Below are positions 13,410-14,791 of a stretch of 14,791 nucleotides of DNA, one piece after another; position 1 is the first letter of the stretch, and every line of letters begins with the position of its first letter. This stretch comes from Betaproteobacteria bacterium RIFCSPLOWO2_02_FULL_62_17 (GTDB lineage Bacteria > Pseudomonadota > Gammaproteobacteria > Burkholderiales > SG8-39): assembly GCA_001770355.1 (NCBI GenBank), contig MEQV01000290.1:6195-20985 (forward strand). Reading direction: 5' to 3'. Made by a program: the position numbers and the translations under genes. The notes below the pieces were generated by a model. It worked only from the letters and a program-made list of their open reading frames with translations. It searched no databases and was not told the DNA's origin.

Positions 13410-13452
13410 ACCAGTCGCCTGCACCGGCGTCATCCCCGAACCCGTAACCAAA

Positions 13453-14202
13453 ATGAGCGAAGCGGATACCTTTCTCTCGCACCTGATTGAATTGCGCCAG
13501 CGCCTGGTACGAGCCATGGCCGTGGTGCTGGTTTTCGTGCTGTGCCTGTTGCCCTGGGCACGCGAAATCTACGCAGTTCTTGCGCAGCCGATGCTCGAGG
13601 CCATGCCGAAGGGCGGGCAGATGATCGCCACCGACGTGATCGGTCCGTTTCTCGTGCCGCTCAAAGTCACGCTGCTGGTCGGTTTTGTGGCTGCGTTGCC
13701 TTATGTCCTCTATCAGGCGTGGGCATTCGTTGCGCCCGGGCTGTACGCGAATGAAAAACGGCTGGTACTTCCTCTGGTCATTACCAGTTTTTTGTTGTTT
13801 CTCGTCGGCATGGCTTTTGCGTACTTCTTCGTGTTCCCGGTGATTTTCAAGTTCATGTCCTCGGTGGCGCCGGAGGGCGTCGCCTGGATGACGGATATCG
13901 ACAAGTACTTCAGTTTTGTACTTACGTCATTCATCGCCTTTGGCGTCACATTCGAGGTTCCGGTCGTCGTGATCGTGCTGGTACGCGCCGAGGTGGTGTC
14001 AATCGAGAAACTCAAGGAGGCAAGGCCCTACGTGATAGTGGGGGCATTTGTCATAGCGGCGATCTTTACCCCGCCCGACGTGATTTCACAGTTTCTGCTC
14101 GCGGTACCCTTGTGCCTGTTGTACGAATTGGGCATTTTCGTGTCGAGATTCTTCAAGGGCAACCCCGCGGCAGAGCCAGGAACCGAGGTGGAACCCCAGT
14201 AG
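13453..14202 (+). CDS. tatC: TatC, core subunit of the twin-arginine translocase
   Basis: TatC binds the twin-arginine signal and organises the translocase in the inner membrane. The 249-residue protein has six membrane segments at about 20-36, 71-92, 107-131, 153-178, 193-206 and 212-231. Signal-binding residues are in place: E13 in SHLIELRQRL and E101 in APGLYANEKR; E168 in FEVPV is the conserved polar residue within a membrane segment. The TPPDVISQ loop (206-213) is nearly invariant in the family. The upstream bases (CCCGTAACCAAA) offer only a weak ribosome-binding site. The gene is complete, and the insertion sequence begins only after its stop. Confidence 0.96.
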   Translation: MSEADTFLSHLIELRQRLVRAMAVVLVFVLCLLPWAREIYAVLAQPMLEAMPKGGQMIATDVIGPFLVPLKVTLLVGFVAALPYVLYQAWAFVAPGLYANEKRLVLPLVITSFLLFLVGMAFAYFFVFPVIFKFMSSVAPEGVAWMTDIDKYFSFVLTSFIAFGVTFEVPVVVIVLVRAEVVSIEKLKEARPYVIVGAFVIAAIFTPPDVISQFLLAVPLCLLYELGIFVSRFFKGNPAAEPGTEVEPQ

Positions 14203-14227
14203 GCTGGAGGGGAATCCAATTCCTAGG

Positions 14228-14791
14228 CTGAAGTTCCCGCCTACAAGTGACGAATTTTCGCATTGAATTCGTGGCTTATGCACGATTCGTGGTACACGCT
14301 ACTGGCTACACGGTGATTTTCTCAAGTAGCTCCAATGCCCGTTGTTGTTTATCGCTGGGTGTGGTGTCGATGGTGAAATGACCGCTCGATGCCTTATCAC
14401 TGGGCACACGGCAGGTATTACGCACGATTGTCTCCAGATCCTCGATCAGGGTGCGAAAGCTGTGCGCAGGGCTGCCATCGGTGAGGGTGTGAGAGTGCAC
14501 TTTGCGCTGTGCTGCTGCGGAGCGTACTGCCGGAGCCACGGGGTCGCGTTTCTGTTTGGCATCTTGATCTTCGTCGGCGAACATCAACTCGCGCCAAGCT
14601 TCGCGCATATGCCACTCGACGTAGTAGGCGAGCATGCAAAGGAAGATGTGCGCACGCACCCGCTCGGGGGTGCGGTGGTGGATCGGGCGCACCTTCAGGT
14701 CGATGGTCTTCAATGAGCGGAATGCGCGCTCGACGTTCGAGAGCGACTTGTAGTTGCGCACGCACTGGGGCGCATCCATCTGTGCGGCGCT
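14228..14791 (-). mobile_element. IS1634-like insertion sequence, one end only, truncated by the window
   Basis: The element is inferred from the transposase at 14306-14791; its other end lies outside. The boundary next to tatC is not certain: it lies between the tatC stop (14202) and the transposase stop (14306), and I place it near CTGAAGTTCCCGCC (14228-14241) only as a guess. This strip contains the inverted pair ACGAATT (14250-14256) and AATTCGT (14266-14272), and a direct repeat of ATTCGTGG (14267-14274 and 14285-14292), which could be transposase-binding sites near the end. TAGGCTG is also repeated at 14200-14206 and 14224-14230, possibly marking the junction. Confidence 0.65.
14306..14791 (-). 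CDS. IS1634-family DDE transposase, C-terminal part (5' end outside window)
   Basis: On the - strand the frame is open from the window edge to a TAG at 14306-14308, giving about 161 residues of the C-terminal part. No start codon need be sought: the residues before the internal Met (SAAQ) fit a continuing protein. The stretch RNYKSLSNVERAFRSLK, followed by DLKVRPIHHRTPERVRAHIF and CMLAYYVEWHMREAW, matches the IS1634-type transposases, where the Glu of VERAFR is the last catalytic acidic residue of the DDE triad and lies in a YREK-like context. No frameshift is seen in this part, so the element could be intact. It is convergent to tatC. Confidence 0.85.
   Translation of the reverse strand, partial: SAAQMDAPQCVRNYKSLSNVERAFRSLKTIDLKVRPIHHRTPERVRAHIFLCMLAYYVEWHMREAWRELMFADEDQDAKQKRDPVAPAVRSAAAQRKVHSHTLTDGSPAHSFRTLIEDLETIVRNTCRVPSDKASSGHFTIDTTPSDKQQRALELLEKITV

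Noticed and set aside
14342..14716. 124-codon + strand frame opposite the transposase
   Set aside because: It is antisense to a transposase with recognisable family motifs and lacks any of its own.
1..14791. CRISPR array, tRNA or rRNA genes, defence or toxin-antitoxin systems
   Set aside because: No regularly spaced repeat array, no tRNA-like fold I could recognise, and every long + strand frame is accounted for by a known housekeeping family.

Overview
The window is an ordinary, GC-rich chromosomal segment from a betaproteobacterium. The gene order (mlaA-mlaC-mlaB, a YadGH-type ABC exporter, an IbaG/BolA protein, murA, the his operon, hinT, tatABC) is one I recognise from Nitrosomonadales, Burkholderiales and their relatives. 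The short form of HisG and the separate hisI and hisE genes also fit. I cannot name genus or species. All housekeeping genes lie on the + strand; only the truncated transposase at the right end lies on the - strand.

Layout. 1-60: possible 3' end of an upstream gene. 93-1855: the mlaA, mlaC and mlaB part of the outer-membrane lipid-asymmetry system; the inner-membrane MlaFED part must lie elsewhere. 1865-1901: possible terminator. 1940-3597: two-gene ABC-2 exporter. 3612-5097: ibaG and murA. 5230-12305: histidine biosynthesis in the order hisG-D-C-B-H-A-F-I-E. It covers most of the path from PRPP and ATP to histidine, but lacks hisZ (needed with a short HisG) and histidinol-phosphate phosphatase. 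12332-12691: hinT. 12703-14202: tatA, tatB, tatC. 14203-14791: left end of an IS1634-like insertion sequence whose transposase runs off the window.

Many genes overlap or abut (mlaC/mlaB, yadG/yadH, ibaG/murA, hisG/hisD, hisD/hisC, hisI/hisE), which suggests translational coupling in polycistronic messages. Several his spacers are instead 60-150 nt long and carry clear structure.

I found no undescribed protein system. The best new signal is non-coding. A roughly 74-nt element occurs twice in direct orientation, once on each side of hisB (8279-8352 and 9002-9075). The copies match without gaps at 55 of 74 positions. Each copy can form the same two hairpins, and in each hairpin one base pair has changed on both sides so that pairing is kept. 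Other points of interest are an enlarged loop in HisF, a tandem 12-bp motif before hisI, a hairpin next to a palindrome before hisF, and a hairpin plus contrasting ribosome-binding sites between tatA and tatB. No gene-free stretch exceeds 300 nt. I saw no tRNA, rRNA or CRISPR array.
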